Source of the DNA: Flammeovirgaceae bacterium UBA2371
Lineage (GTDB): Bacteria; Bacteroidota; Bacteroidia; Cytophagales; Cyclobacteriaceae
Assembly: GCA_002345965.1 (NCBI GenBank)
Contig: DDTF01000064.1
Location: 14,039-78,038, forward strand
DNA length: 64,000 nt
Direction: 5' to 3'
The notes under the pieces were generated by a model, which worked only from the letters and a program-made list of their open reading frames with translations, made no database searches and was not told the origin of the DNA. Shown here piece after piece: positions 44,401 through 51,849 of this stretch (the stretch's first letter is position 1; each line of letters begins with the position of its first letter). A program made the position numbers and the translations under genes.

Positions 44401-46509
44401 TGCGGTTCCCAGATGATGGGCCAGATCAGTAACGAAATCGTAAGTCTTTTCCAGATCATCATAATTGTTGTCAGGGATTCCTACAATGGTCAAATCTGTT
44501 TTTGCCGATTCCGTAGCAATTACCTGGCTTCTGGAGTTTCGATCCGCATAATTGTTGTGCACTTTAAGTGTTACCTGCAATCGGTAACTGGTAAGAATGC
44601 GCTGAACCTGCTGATAAATCCTGTCAACTTCGCTCGCCTGATTCTGAATGATGAGTAGTCTTATGGTGGCTTTGTTCCACGGTGCAGTGCTTGTGAGGTG
44701 CCGAAGCAGGTTCAAGGCCAGCGAAAGATTGCGTCCCCAACCGCTCCACCAAATGTCAATCGTTTTGGCTTCACCCAATTTTTTGATGGGGTCATAATGC
44801 AGAAACAGGGAGTTTAGATTCTTTTGTTCAAAACCTCGGATCAATTGTATAAACTCAGCCTTCTTTTCGACTCTTTCACTCCAACCCATTAAAACAGTAT
44901 TGGGCTCAATGCCTGCAAAACCATACAGGTTGGTAATCTCTCCTATACTCTTATAAATGTTTCCACTCTTATATTGATGCTTAAAATAAGAGGGTGTATC
45001 TCCATTGGCTTTTTCCTCCGTCTTAATCTTTTCAAGTTGGTCGTTATCCGATACTATGAGTTCGAATGAAGACAGCAGTCCAAGCTTTCCAGCAATGGCC
45101 AATCCCAGCTTGGTCAGGTGAGGCCTTCTTTCTTCCGATCCGGCAAACATCAAAATATTGGGTCTCCAGTTGCGCGCTTGTACCTTTTCCACGGTCAATT
45201 TTTTCAGCCCCGATTTTACCAAAGAGGCCCACACACCGCTCCACGCATCTCCGGAAGATAAACTCAGTTCTTTGCGTTTGAGGTAGAAGTACAACAAGCC
45301 AAGGATGATGGAGGCCCCAACAGCGGCAACAAAATCAAGTTGGATCATCACCAAAAAACAAGCTGCTGAACCCAGTAAACTCACCCACACCGGTGTTTTG
45401 AAACTCGGTCTGAAATCCGCACTTGTCCAGGCTTCAAAGGCGCAGCTTAAATTGAGGAATCCATAGGTAGTGATAAAGAATATAGAGACGATTCGTGCGA
45501 TTACATCCAGTTCACCAATAAGAATACCTCCTTCCGCAATCAAAAAAGTAAGCAACAAGGCATTGCGTGGCTCATTAGACTTGCCTGTGCCTTTGGAAAA
45601 GAAACGGGGTGTAATATTATCTACTGCAGTCGCCTGCAAAATACGTGGTGCTCCTAAAATACTGCCCAGTGCAGAGGATAATGTAGCACCCCAGATGCCG
45701 GCAATAACCAATTCGGGTACCCTGGAAATTTTCAAAAGCACCTGTGGATCTCCTGATAGCACTTGCTTGTCTACCGTAAAGGCAAAAAAGAAAGCCAAAA
45801 GCAGGTATACCACCAAACCAACAACTATGGCCATGATGGTTCCACCGGGTATCGACTTCTTGGGATCTTTAAGATCTCCAGACATGGAGACACCAGCTTC
45901 AAAACCAGTAACAGCAGGAAAGAAAATTCCGAACAACAACATGAACGAAAAACCTGTGCTGGGTGGAGACAGATGCGGTGAGGCTGGTCCGAATTCATGG
46001 CTTCCAAATACAATCGATAGCAAAGAGAGAAAGATCGCAGTCATAATAATGTACTGCGTCTTAATGGCCAGTGAAGTGCTGATCAAAGTAATGGTAGTTA
46101 CCAGCAAAAGAATTGCAGTACCTGCAATACGAATGGAATTGATGTTTACTTCATAGCCCCAGTAGCCCAAAAAGCTTTCAGCAAAACCAATCAGGTAAAG
46201 GCTTACACTGAATGATAGTCCTACAAATAAAGCAAGTCCAAGGGTACCTCCTATAGGCAATCCGAGGCTCCGCGATATCATGTAGTAAGTGCCGCCCGCT
46301 TCTACCTTTTTGTCTGTAGCGATAGATGAAACGCTTAGCCCTGTAGTAATTGAAATCACATGGGCAATTAATATGATGCCCAACGTCATGTACAATCCTG
46401 ACTCTCCTATGATCATAGGCAGCCTCAGGTACATGATTACTCCCAGAATTGTCAGAATGGAAGGAACAAAAACACCACCAAACGTTCCAAACTTATTTAC
46501 CTTTGACAT
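41455..46509 (-). CDS. Cation-chloride-cotransporter-like transporter fused to a P-loop ATPase domain
   Basis: A 1684-residue protein. Residues about 8-430 form a 12-helix SLC12-type core: ILGVIMYLRLPMIIGESGL, SSIATDKKVEAGGTYYMISRSLG, FFPAVTGFEAGVSMSGDLKDPKKSIPGGT, LGSILGAPRILQATAVDNI. Residues about 440-735 resemble the cytosolic CCC domain (WRPNILMFAG, IDIWWSGWGRNLSLALNLL). About 740-1380 is a long helical region unlike anything I know. About 1385-1580 is a P-loop ATPase with Walker A GERNAGKT at 1392-1399 and Walker B VVVIHDME (Asp1462, Glu1464), followed by a winged-helix-like end to 1684. Bacterial CCCs normally stop after the transporter or its short cytosolic part. The role would be salt cotransport gated by the ATPase; ions and direction are unknown. 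Confidence 0.9.
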   Translation of the reverse strand: MSKVNKFGTFGGVFVPSILTILGVIMYLRLPMIIGESGLYMTLGIILIAHVISITTGLSVSSIATDKKVEAGGTYYMISRSLGLPIGGTLGLALFVGLSFSVSLYLIGFAESFLGYWGYEVNINSIRIAGTAILLLVTTITLISTSLAIKTQYIIMTAIFLSLLSIVFGSHEFGPASPHLSPPSTGFSFMLLFGIFFPAVTGFEAGVSMSGDLKDPKKSIPGGTIMAIVVGLVVYLLLAFFFAFTVDKQVLSGDPQVLLKISRVPELVIAGIWGATLSSALGSILGAPRILQATAVDNITPRFFSKGTGKSNEPRNALLLTFLIAEGGILIGELDVIARIVSIFFITTYGFLNLSCAFEAWTSADFRPSFKTPVWVSLLGSAACFLVMIQLDFVAAVGASIILGLLYFYLKRKELSLSSGDAWSGVWASLVKSGLKKLTVEKVQARNWRPNILMFAGSEERRPHLTKLGLAIAGKLGLLSSFELIVSDNDQLEKIKTEEKANGDTPSYFKHQYKSGNIYKSIGEITNLYGFAGIEPNTVLMGWSERVEKKAEFIQLIRGFEQKNLNSLFLHYDPIKKLGEAKTIDIWWSGWGRNLSLALNLLRHLTSTAPWNKATIRLLIIQNQASEVDRIYQQVQRILTSYRLQVTLKVHNNYADRNSRSQVIATESAKTDLTIVGIPDNNYDDLEKTYDFVTDLAHHLGTAIFINASSDFEEYTILSDENAMQEAALIGQGNFELPALDTFHYPEIAEDIRKIDGYGQTVVNLFVEKTFREYFIIDRKFYASLSELVIQTSKSIKKVTDLDQKYKKNEAILRSRRHFIEQIKTLLITYHDNDIKMKSEVVLRGIEWYLERLGADVNKFPKRLTINYNRTEFFIKPNDNWGLRWFKLQKRMLHPFSKRNIPITIQYRDVAKYFLRDNRYQFLAVLLKDFNNTTRESLRMISDFISYCEINFQKLANQESSDDEVVVFSSTLVSRMESLMDRNEKLLHLYEGRMQLEFRKNLSQMGHYLERIRVNQELEKKRRNKSFYLGRKEWVQEFATLWEERHLLALNAVLANAHMLDFLGYLERELQQFKVKLNQWITRESSEPVENIKASLLKLKEGPIEKRQPIIPAWNVDGSKLLDDFEVMSDKLVAYAKTLPDEIEVESQEEEGELSIPLSSLLIYLVEIRLAGPFYDYLESMQEKLMQSSLLIQDQSNLSIFNVYNAESEDREKLANDLVGPVLLTIEFEQKKMSKQADESFEKLAYLLSELRDSLHITTLTTNVSEFAQLIRQHKSKKLTSKFGSVVAEWRDEIRQAFVGILYSQSKGVLLAERFTESDNTSFAEKLLKTIDNVTPDQSILQKLPHYYTMLFSGRSSISDNFWVKRPEEEGQLQMALNRYRSGVSGMITVLGERNAGKTALCKYFCERHFQDERVYHVFSRDAGSANPAEFNFALQKATRIEGEANEIFNALVHGSVVVIHDMELWWERAGEEGLQTIRHIKNLIDTYSHKCLFIVNLNPFAFEVLRKIEALDTYSISIIRCQPFNAYELRQLILSRHKSSGLTFSLNNKEEVAINEITLARLFNKIFEYAHGNPGMAMNAWLRSIVQYKEKNIRITMPEKSDISVLYQFPTLWNMIALQMLMHKRMTFEKLCKVLSEKPEIINEPLRAMVRIGVIKKNSMDVYGLNPYIEFLLIKVFHKKEWV

Positions 46510-46631
46510 GACAGCATAAAATCAACAATGCATTAAGACCTTAACTTACCATTAAAGTCACATTTTCACCCTAATTTTGGAGACTTTCCAAAATAGTTTT
46601 TGTCTCAATATTTAAAGTTAAAGGAACTTCA

Positions 46632-47891
46632 ATGATTTCGGATAACCCTTACTTTGATATAATCGCCATTTGCAGCATAGTGATCGTCTCCTATGTTTTT
46701 ACAATGGTGGCCAAATACACGAAAATTCCCAGCGTATTACTGCTTATTGTGTTGGGGGTAGGTATTCAATTTCTGTTTGTAGAGTTTGACATCACACTGG
46801 GACCACGTGTTTTTGACTTACTTCAATTGCTGGGCATAGTGGGACTGATTATGATCGTGCTTGAAGCAGCGCTGGATTTAAAACTTACCAAAGACAAACG
46901 ATCACTGATCGTAAAGTCATTTTTCATAGCGCTATTTGCGTTGTTTGGTTCATGCATCAGTATAGCCTGGCTACTTACCTATTTTCTTGAATTTAATTTT
47001 TACACTGCTTTCATTTATTCCATCCCGTTGTCCATCATGAGCAGCGCCATTATCATCCCCAGCGTGAGTCAGCTTAGTGGTCAAAAAAAAGAGTTTATGA
47101 TTTACGAAAGTACATTCTCTGATATTCTGGGTATCATGGTCTTTTACTTCGCTATAGGAAATAGTGCGTCAACAGCTCCTGTAGCTCTTTTGAAAGAAGT
47201 GGGGATCAACGTAGGACTAACCATTGGGCTATCAATTTTTACCAGCTATCTGCTGGTACTGCTTTTTCAACGCATCACAGAAAATGCAAGGCTTTTTCTT
47301 CTCATTTCCGTTTTGATTTTACTCTATGCTGTCGGCAAGATGTTCCATCTCTCATCGCTCATTGTCATTCTTGTGTTTGGGTTGACGCTCAGCAATTACA
47401 AAATTTTCTTTTTCGGGAAACTGAGGCGCTTTATCGATGAGACTGTGCTCATTCGAATCAACAAAGAGTTTCATCTGGTAACGCTCGAATCAGCCTTTGT
47501 GGTGCGCACTTTCTTTTTTGTTATCTTTGGTTTGACGTTGGATTTACAATCGCTGCTTAATATCAATACAGCAATCATAAGTCTATGTATTACGGCAGCA
47601 CTTTACATTGTTCGCTTTATTTGTTTAAAGCCATTTTTCAAGAGTATTTTACCAGAGCTGTTTATAGCACCAAGGGGGTTAATCACAGTTTTGCTTTTCT
47701 TTGCCATCCCTCCTCTATTTATAGAAGACAATTTTAGCAGTGGCATACTGTTATACACCATTCTTATCACTGGTACGATCATGACCATCGGTATGATTTG
47801 GAAAGGTGATGAACCTGCCGATGTGGAGGAGCTTCAATTCACTGATCTTGGACAACTCGATGAGGAACTCAGCCAACTAAGATCTAAGTGA
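46632..47891 (+). CDS. Cation:proton antiporter, CPA family
   Basis: A 419-residue protein with about 12-13 hydrophobic segments. The family pattern is visible: PSVLLLIVLGVGIQF, LGIVGLIMIVLEAALDLKL, and the ion-site helix IYESTFSDILGIMVFYF, with SD where CPA1 has ND and CPA2 has DD. Later RTFFFVIFGLTLD and APRGLITVLLFFAIPP are typical of NhaP/Kef-type exchangers. It is divergent from the giant cotransporter gene over a 122-base intergenic region and belongs to the same ion-homeostasis theme. Its 3' end overlaps the convergent Rieske gene by eight bases. Confidence 0.88.
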   Translation: MISDNPYFDIIAICSIVIVSYVFTMVAKYTKIPSVLLLIVLGVGIQFLFVEFDITLGPRVFDLLQLLGIVGLIMIVLEAALDLKLTKDKRSLIVKSFFIALFALFGSCISIAWLLTYFLEFNFYTAFIYSIPLSIMSSAIIIPSVSQLSGQKKEFMIYESTFSDILGIMVFYFAIGNSASTAPVALLKEVGINVGLTIGLSIFTSYLLVLLFQRITENARLFLLISVLILLYAVGKMFHLSSLIVILVFGLTLSNYKIFFFGKLRRFIDETVLIRINKEFHLVTLESAFVVRTFFFVIFGLTLDLQSLLNINTAIISLCITAALYIVRFICLKPFFKSILPELFIAPRGLITVLLFFAIPPLFIEDNFSSGILLYTILITGTIMTIGMIWKGDEPADVEELQFTDLGQLDEELSQLRSK

Positions 47892-48933
47892 TCCAATGCA
47901 GCGTTTGGGGTTGCAGGGGATTGCTAAACGGTGTTTTCTCTTCTACCGATTTGTGCCAGCTTTTCTTTAACTCATAGTACCACTTGGCTTGCTGATCAGG
48001 GTCCCCCACCAGCATGAGCGTTGGATTCGTATCCAATCCTTCCCGCAGTTTTTGAAATACATCCAAGTCTTGTCCAATAAATGTCTTACCCAAACTTTTC
48101 AAAGGTGTCCACAGCAATTTGGCCAAACCAATGGTGGTATAGAAAATGTGATTGAGTTCCGTTTCATTTTCATTGATGGGTGTGAGCGTAGTAATGGAAA
48201 CGATTTCATGCTTTTCCCCTACCTTAATGTGTTCGAAGCGATTGCCTGGCAATTGAAAATTAATCTCAGTGCTGGTTCCTCCCTTTAATACAGAATATCC
48301 TTTGGAGTTGGAGGAAGGTTTATGTCTTGCCATCTTGAACCCCAGCTCATCGGGCACAAAATTCTTTTCTTTCAGTTTTAAGCTTTTGCTGGAACGCCAA
48401 AACCACGATTGATGCACAAAGGTAACATGGGCCGGATCAATCAATCCGATTACAGAGTGATCAATGTTGGTGGGCATTGTCACTGTTTCTACATGAAGAA
48501 ACTTTTTGTCAGCACCGATCAGCAAATTAGGCAGGCTTTGCTCTGCCCCTTCCAGTTTTAATTTATTCTGAGGAATGTAAACCCAAATTGTATCATTGAT
48601 GCTTTTACATGGATATTGATACACCTTAATCTTACTCACATCCAGTTTGTCATCTGCCAAAGCCGGAATGCCCGTGCATGTACCAGCACAATCAAACTTC
48701 CAGCCATGATAACAGCATTGAATGGTACTGCCGTCAAACCAACCTGCTGATAATGGTACACCTCTGTGCGGGCAGTTGTCTTTTAAGGCAAAAGGATTGC
48801 CCTGATCATCTCTGCCAAAGACGATTCTTTCGCCCAGAATTTCTTTTTGAACAAGCTTACCTTTCTTGAGTTGTGAACCATGAAAGGCAAAGTACCAAAG
48901 GTTTTTTAGAAATAGAGGCTGTTCAGATGCCAT
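47884..48933 (-). CDS. Rieske non-heme iron oxygenase, PaO/ring-hydroxylase-like
   Basis: A 349-residue oxygenase. The Rieske [2Fe-2S] ligands are C54-P-H56 and C73-x2-H76 (NCPHRG and CCYHGWKFD). The catalytic iron site is the D-x2-H-x4-H series DPAHVTFVH with Asp166, His169 and His174. Overall order and length match single-chain oxygenases such as pheophorbide a oxygenase-like and vanillate demethylase-like enzymes, which need a separate reductase. No reductase gene is nearby. The substrate is unknown. Convergent with the antiporter gene. Confidence 0.9.
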   Translation of the reverse strand: MASEQPLFLKNLWYFAFHGSQLKKGKLVQKEILGERIVFGRDDQGNPFALKDNCPHRGVPLSAGWFDGSTIQCCYHGWKFDCAGTCTGIPALADDKLDVSKIKVYQYPCKSINDTIWVYIPQNKLKLEGAEQSLPNLLIGADKKFLHVETVTMPTNIDHSVIGLIDPAHVTFVHQSWFWRSSKSLKLKEKNFVPDELGFKMARHKPSSNSKGYSVLKGGTSTEINFQLPGNRFEHIKVGEKHEIVSITTLTPINENETELNHIFYTTIGLAKLLWTPLKSLGKTFIGQDLDVFQKLREGLDTNPTLMLVGDPDQQAKWYYELKKSWHKSVEEKTPFSNPLQPQTLHWIT

Positions 48934-49006
48934 GGAAAAACATGCGTTTAGTAAAAAACAAGAATAGAAAAAACAATCGATTTAAAAAATGATTTTCACC
49001 TCACCC

Positions 49007-49753
49007 TTATTTGATACGTACATACACCAACTTTATATTCTTATTTCCGGTATCACGCTCATCCACCTCAAACTTGTTAATGCTTTTTATCAGAGGAAGC
49101 ATTTTGGGAAAGCCAAAATTTCTGGGATCAAAATTCGGATGCTTTTTAAGCAACAGGTTACCCAACTCCCCCAGGAAAGCCCAGCCATTTTCATCTGCCA
49201 AATCGTTGATGGAACCGGTAATCAATTTGATGAGCTGATCATCAACCTCTTCTACGCTTTTGTCCTTCCCTTTGGTTGATTTCTTTTCAGTGCTTTTCGA
49301 ATCTGATCGGGGCTTAAGTATTTCCAAATAGATAAACTTCTCACAGGCGGAGATAAAAGGCTTTGGCGTTTTCTTTTCCCCTATTCCAATTACTTTCATA
49401 CCTGCTTCCCTTAATCTTGTAGCCAATCGTGTAAAGTCACTGTCGCTGGATACAATACAAAATCCGTCTACCCTGCCCGAATACAAAATGTCCATGGCAT
49501 CAATGATCATTGCACTATCGGTGGCATTCTTTCCACTGGTATATGCATATTGTTGTACCGGAGTGATGGCATGTTCCAGCAATACCGCCTTCCAACCCGT
49601 AACCGTAGGTTTAGTCCAGTCGGCATAGATGCGCTTGAATGTGGGTGTTCCGTACTTGGCAATCTCCTCCAACATTTCTTTCACATGCGAATAAGGAACA
49701 TTGTCGGCATCAATCAGAACAGCAAGGCGTGGGTCTTTCGATGAATCCATCAT
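49007..49753 (-). CDS. NYN domain protein with C-terminal LOTUS (OST-HTH) domain
   Basis: A 248-residue protein. The NYN nuclease domain (about 10-145) has its acidic centre in VLIDADNVP (Asp15, Asp17), NATDSAMIIDAMD and IVSSDSDFTRLATRLREAG. A charged linker rich in Lys and Ser (150-172) joins a LOTUS/OST-HTH domain (about 172-245: DQLIKLITGSINDLADENGWAFLGELGNLLLKKHPNF). NYN-LOTUS proteins act on RNA in eukaryotes, and bacterial LOTUS domains bind RNA; an RNA-processing nuclease is inferred. The start could be one of two consecutive ATG codons. Confidence 0.88.
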   Translation of the reverse strand: MMDSSKDPRLAVLIDADNVPYSHVKEMLEEIAKYGTPTFKRIYADWTKPTVTGWKAVLLEHAITPVQQYAYTSGKNATDSAMIIDAMDILYSGRVDGFCIVSSDSDFTRLATRLREAGMKVIGIGEKKTPKPFISACEKFIYLEILKPRSDSKSTEKKSTKGKDKSVEEVDDQLIKLITGSINDLADENGWAFLGELGNLLLKKHPNFDPRNFGFPKMLPLIKSINKFEVDERDTGNKNIKLVYVRIK

Positions 49754-49814
49754 TAAAAAGGGTTTTAGCAATCGCTAAGGTAGCGCTACTTAATTTAAAA
49801 CAAGTCAAATCCGG

Positions 49815-50117
49815 TCATCGCAAAATCGACAACTTCCTGAGAATATCTCCGGAGAGCCCCGAAGTGGCACCATATCCTGTAACCAAAACACCTTTAACGC
49901 CAGTTTTTGATTCAATACCGTATACGGTTGCTTCATCAGCAGGATCTGTCTCCCCCTCATAGCGATACACTTCTATGATTTCAAATTGATCAGGAGAAAA
50001 CAACCCGGCACTGCAAGAGATGCAATTTTCCTTTAGATTGAAATCGCTGGTAAATCCCTTCTCTCTTAATTTTTTTATTGCTTCCGAAACGGTGGCGTAA
50101 AATACTGTCCGTGTCAT
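49815..50117 (-). CDS. Small conserved protein (often labelled phosphoribosylpyrophosphate synthetase)
   Basis: A 100-residue soluble protein beginning MTRTVFYATVSEAIKKLREKG, with conserved-looking cysteines in ENCISCSAG and a C-terminal GVKGVLVTGYGATSGLSGDILRKL. Similar small proteins in Bacteroidota databases are, as far as I recall, called phosphoribosylpyrophosphate synthetase, but the sequence is far too short for that enzyme (about 310 residues) and has none of its motifs. Function unknown. Confidence 0.75.
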   Translation of the reverse strand: MTRTVFYATVSEAIKKLREKGFTSDFNLKENCISCSAGLFSPDQFEIIEVYRYEGETDPADEATVYGIESKTGVKGVLVTGYGATSGLSGDILRKLSILR

Positions 50118-50205
50118 AATAGTGGGTTTGATGAAAAAGAGACTCGCGTAGAGAAAACAAGATAACGCAAAAAATAATTTACTAATTCTTCAAATCTCTT
50201 TCAAA

Positions 50206-51249
50206 TTATTGCTCAAGCATTTCAGCCAATGGCTTTAAGCTGTCAACGTGAGAAAAAACAACCTTTATGACCGCAAGAATAGGTACTGCCATTACCATAC
50301 CCGCTACTCCCCATAGTTGCCCTCCTGCCAACAACCCAAAAATTACAGCCAGTGCATTAATGTTTACCTGTGAGCCAACAATTCGTGGCGTGATGAAGTT
50401 GCCTTCTAATATTTGAACCAACCAATACAGTCCAATTACACCTAATGGATACCACATTGAATCTTTAGTGATAAGGGCGATGAGCACGGGCAATAACCCT
50501 CCAATAAAAACACCTACGTAAGGAATAACAGTTAGTAGCGCTGAAAATATTCCCAAGAAGACTGCATACTTTATTCCCAACAATGAGAGTCCTAATACAT
50601 TGAGTACAGCGATGATCAGCACAACCAAACCAAGGCCGGTTACATATTGCTGCACTGCTTTTCTCATTTTGGTATAAATATCAACTACACTTTGTTCTCG
50701 CTCAGATGAAATCAACTTTAAAATTACATTCTTGAATTTTTCTCTGTAAAGCAAAATAAGGAAACAGTAGACAGGCACGAGCCCCATAAAAGAAATAGCG
50801 TCCGTGGTTGCACCAATTGCTGAACTAAAGTATTTACTGCCCGTTTTAAAAAACTCCGTAGCATTGTCCTTAAGAAAACCCAATTGCTCCTGCTGAGAAA
50901 TGTTAAAGACTCCTTCAATATTGGTTATCAATCCCACCAACAGATTTTGCAATCTTCCCTCAAGATCAGGGAAATCCGTTATGAACCTGTTGAACTGTGT
51001 ACTCATCAATAAAGCCAACCCCACGACCACAACAAAGACCATAAAAAGCACTATCAGTATTGACAATATGCGCCCTATCTTCCATGACTCTAATTTTTGG
51101 CAGAGAGGGACGAGTACCATTACCATCAGAAAAGAAAAAACCAATGGCATTAACAGCGACTTAAGAAAATATAAGCTCACCAATAGCAATGCAATGGTAA
51201 TGGACAATTTAAAGACTACATCCAGCTGTTTGCGATTATGCTCTGTCAT
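50206..51249 (-). CDS. AI-2E family transporter (PerM/UPF0118)
   Basis: A 347-residue membrane protein with about eight helices. Family marks: an N-terminal helix pair (VFKLSITIALLLVSLYFLKSLLMPLVFSFLMVMVLVPLC), a soluble central segment (about 85-155), the VTGLGLVVLIIAVLNVLGLSLLGIKYAVFLG stretch and the C-terminal VIPYVGVFIGGLLPV with LEGNFITPRIVGSQVNINALAVIFGLLAGG. Members include AI-2 exporters and Na+/H+ antiporter-like proteins, so the substrate is open. A TATCTTTG box on the minus strand at 51263-51270, 13 bases before the start, may be a promoter -7 element. Confidence 0.9.
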   Translation of the reverse strand: MTEHNRKQLDVVFKLSITIALLLVSLYFLKSLLMPLVFSFLMVMVLVPLCQKLESWKIGRILSILIVLFMVFVVVVGLALLMSTQFNRFITDFPDLEGRLQNLLVGLITNIEGVFNISQQEQLGFLKDNATEFFKTGSKYFSSAIGATTDAISFMGLVPVYCFLILLYREKFKNVILKLISSEREQSVVDIYTKMRKAVQQYVTGLGLVVLIIAVLNVLGLSLLGIKYAVFLGIFSALLTVIPYVGVFIGGLLPVLIALITKDSMWYPLGVIGLYWLVQILEGNFITPRIVGSQVNINALAVIFGLLAGGQLWGVAGMVMAVPILAVIKVVFSHVDSLKPLAEMLEQ

Positions 51250-51333
51250 GGTTCAAAGGAATCAAAGATAACAGTATTAACAATACCACCGTTATGGCTT
51301 CTGTTGCGCACCGCAATTACTTATTGCTCCGGA

Positions 51334-51642
51334 TCAGACTGGGTTCTTTTGCGAAGTAGGTACGCTGAAGATTTTCTTGTCCGCAACAAATGGTCCAAAT
51401 GGCAAAAGTGAAGCCACTAAAGCCCAGCACATAGTAAGAAAAGACCAGCGATGTTGATAAGCAACCAACACCACTAAAAGACAATACACGACAAATAAAA
51501 TGCCGTGTGCCAATCCCACAAAAAAAGTAGGCTCCGGAATATCAAAAATGTATTTCAATGGCATGCATATACCCAAGAGCAACAGATAACTTATGCCCTC
51601 AGCAATTCCTACCATTCTCAATCTTGTCAAATTCCTCTTCAT
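51334..51642 (-). CDS. DUF3817 domain-containing membrane protein
   Basis: A 102-residue protein with three hydrophobic helices (about 10-30, 42-62 and 70-88). The motifs GIAEGISYLLLLGICMPLKYIF, PTFFVGLAHGILFVVYCLL and PFGPFVADKK match DUF3817 (the YqhA-type integral membrane family). Function is unknown. It is transcribed in the same direction as the AI-2E transporter, 84 bases upstream of it. Confidence 0.88.
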   Translation of the reverse strand: MKRNLTRLRMVGIAEGISYLLLLGICMPLKYIFDIPEPTFFVGLAHGILFVVYCLLVVLVAYQHRWSFLTMCWALVASLLPFGPFVADKKIFSVPTSQKNPV

Positions 51643-51849
51643 GGGTCAGCTAATTTTGTGGCGAAAATAATATTTTACGCCAACAACACGCAGTAGGTAT
51701 GGTATAACGCGTACCGTTGATCCAATATTTACCGTAAATGGTCGAAAAAAGGGCATTAGAGGGCTTAGAAATCCATTTTCATGAAACCTGAGGGCTAAAT
51801 TTGTGTTTAACTAGATACAATCGATTGCCCAACAAAACAATTTTCAATT

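Noticed and set aside
45470..46156. 228-residue open frame on the plus strand inside the giant transporter gene
   Set aside because: It is antisense to the highly conserved SLC12 core, has low-complexity composition and no start context. It is a shadow of the real gene.
49815..50117. Phosphoribosylpyrophosphate synthetase
   Set aside because: The 100-residue protein is a third of the enzyme's length and has no PRPP-binding or ATP motif. The common database label is probably a mis-annotation.
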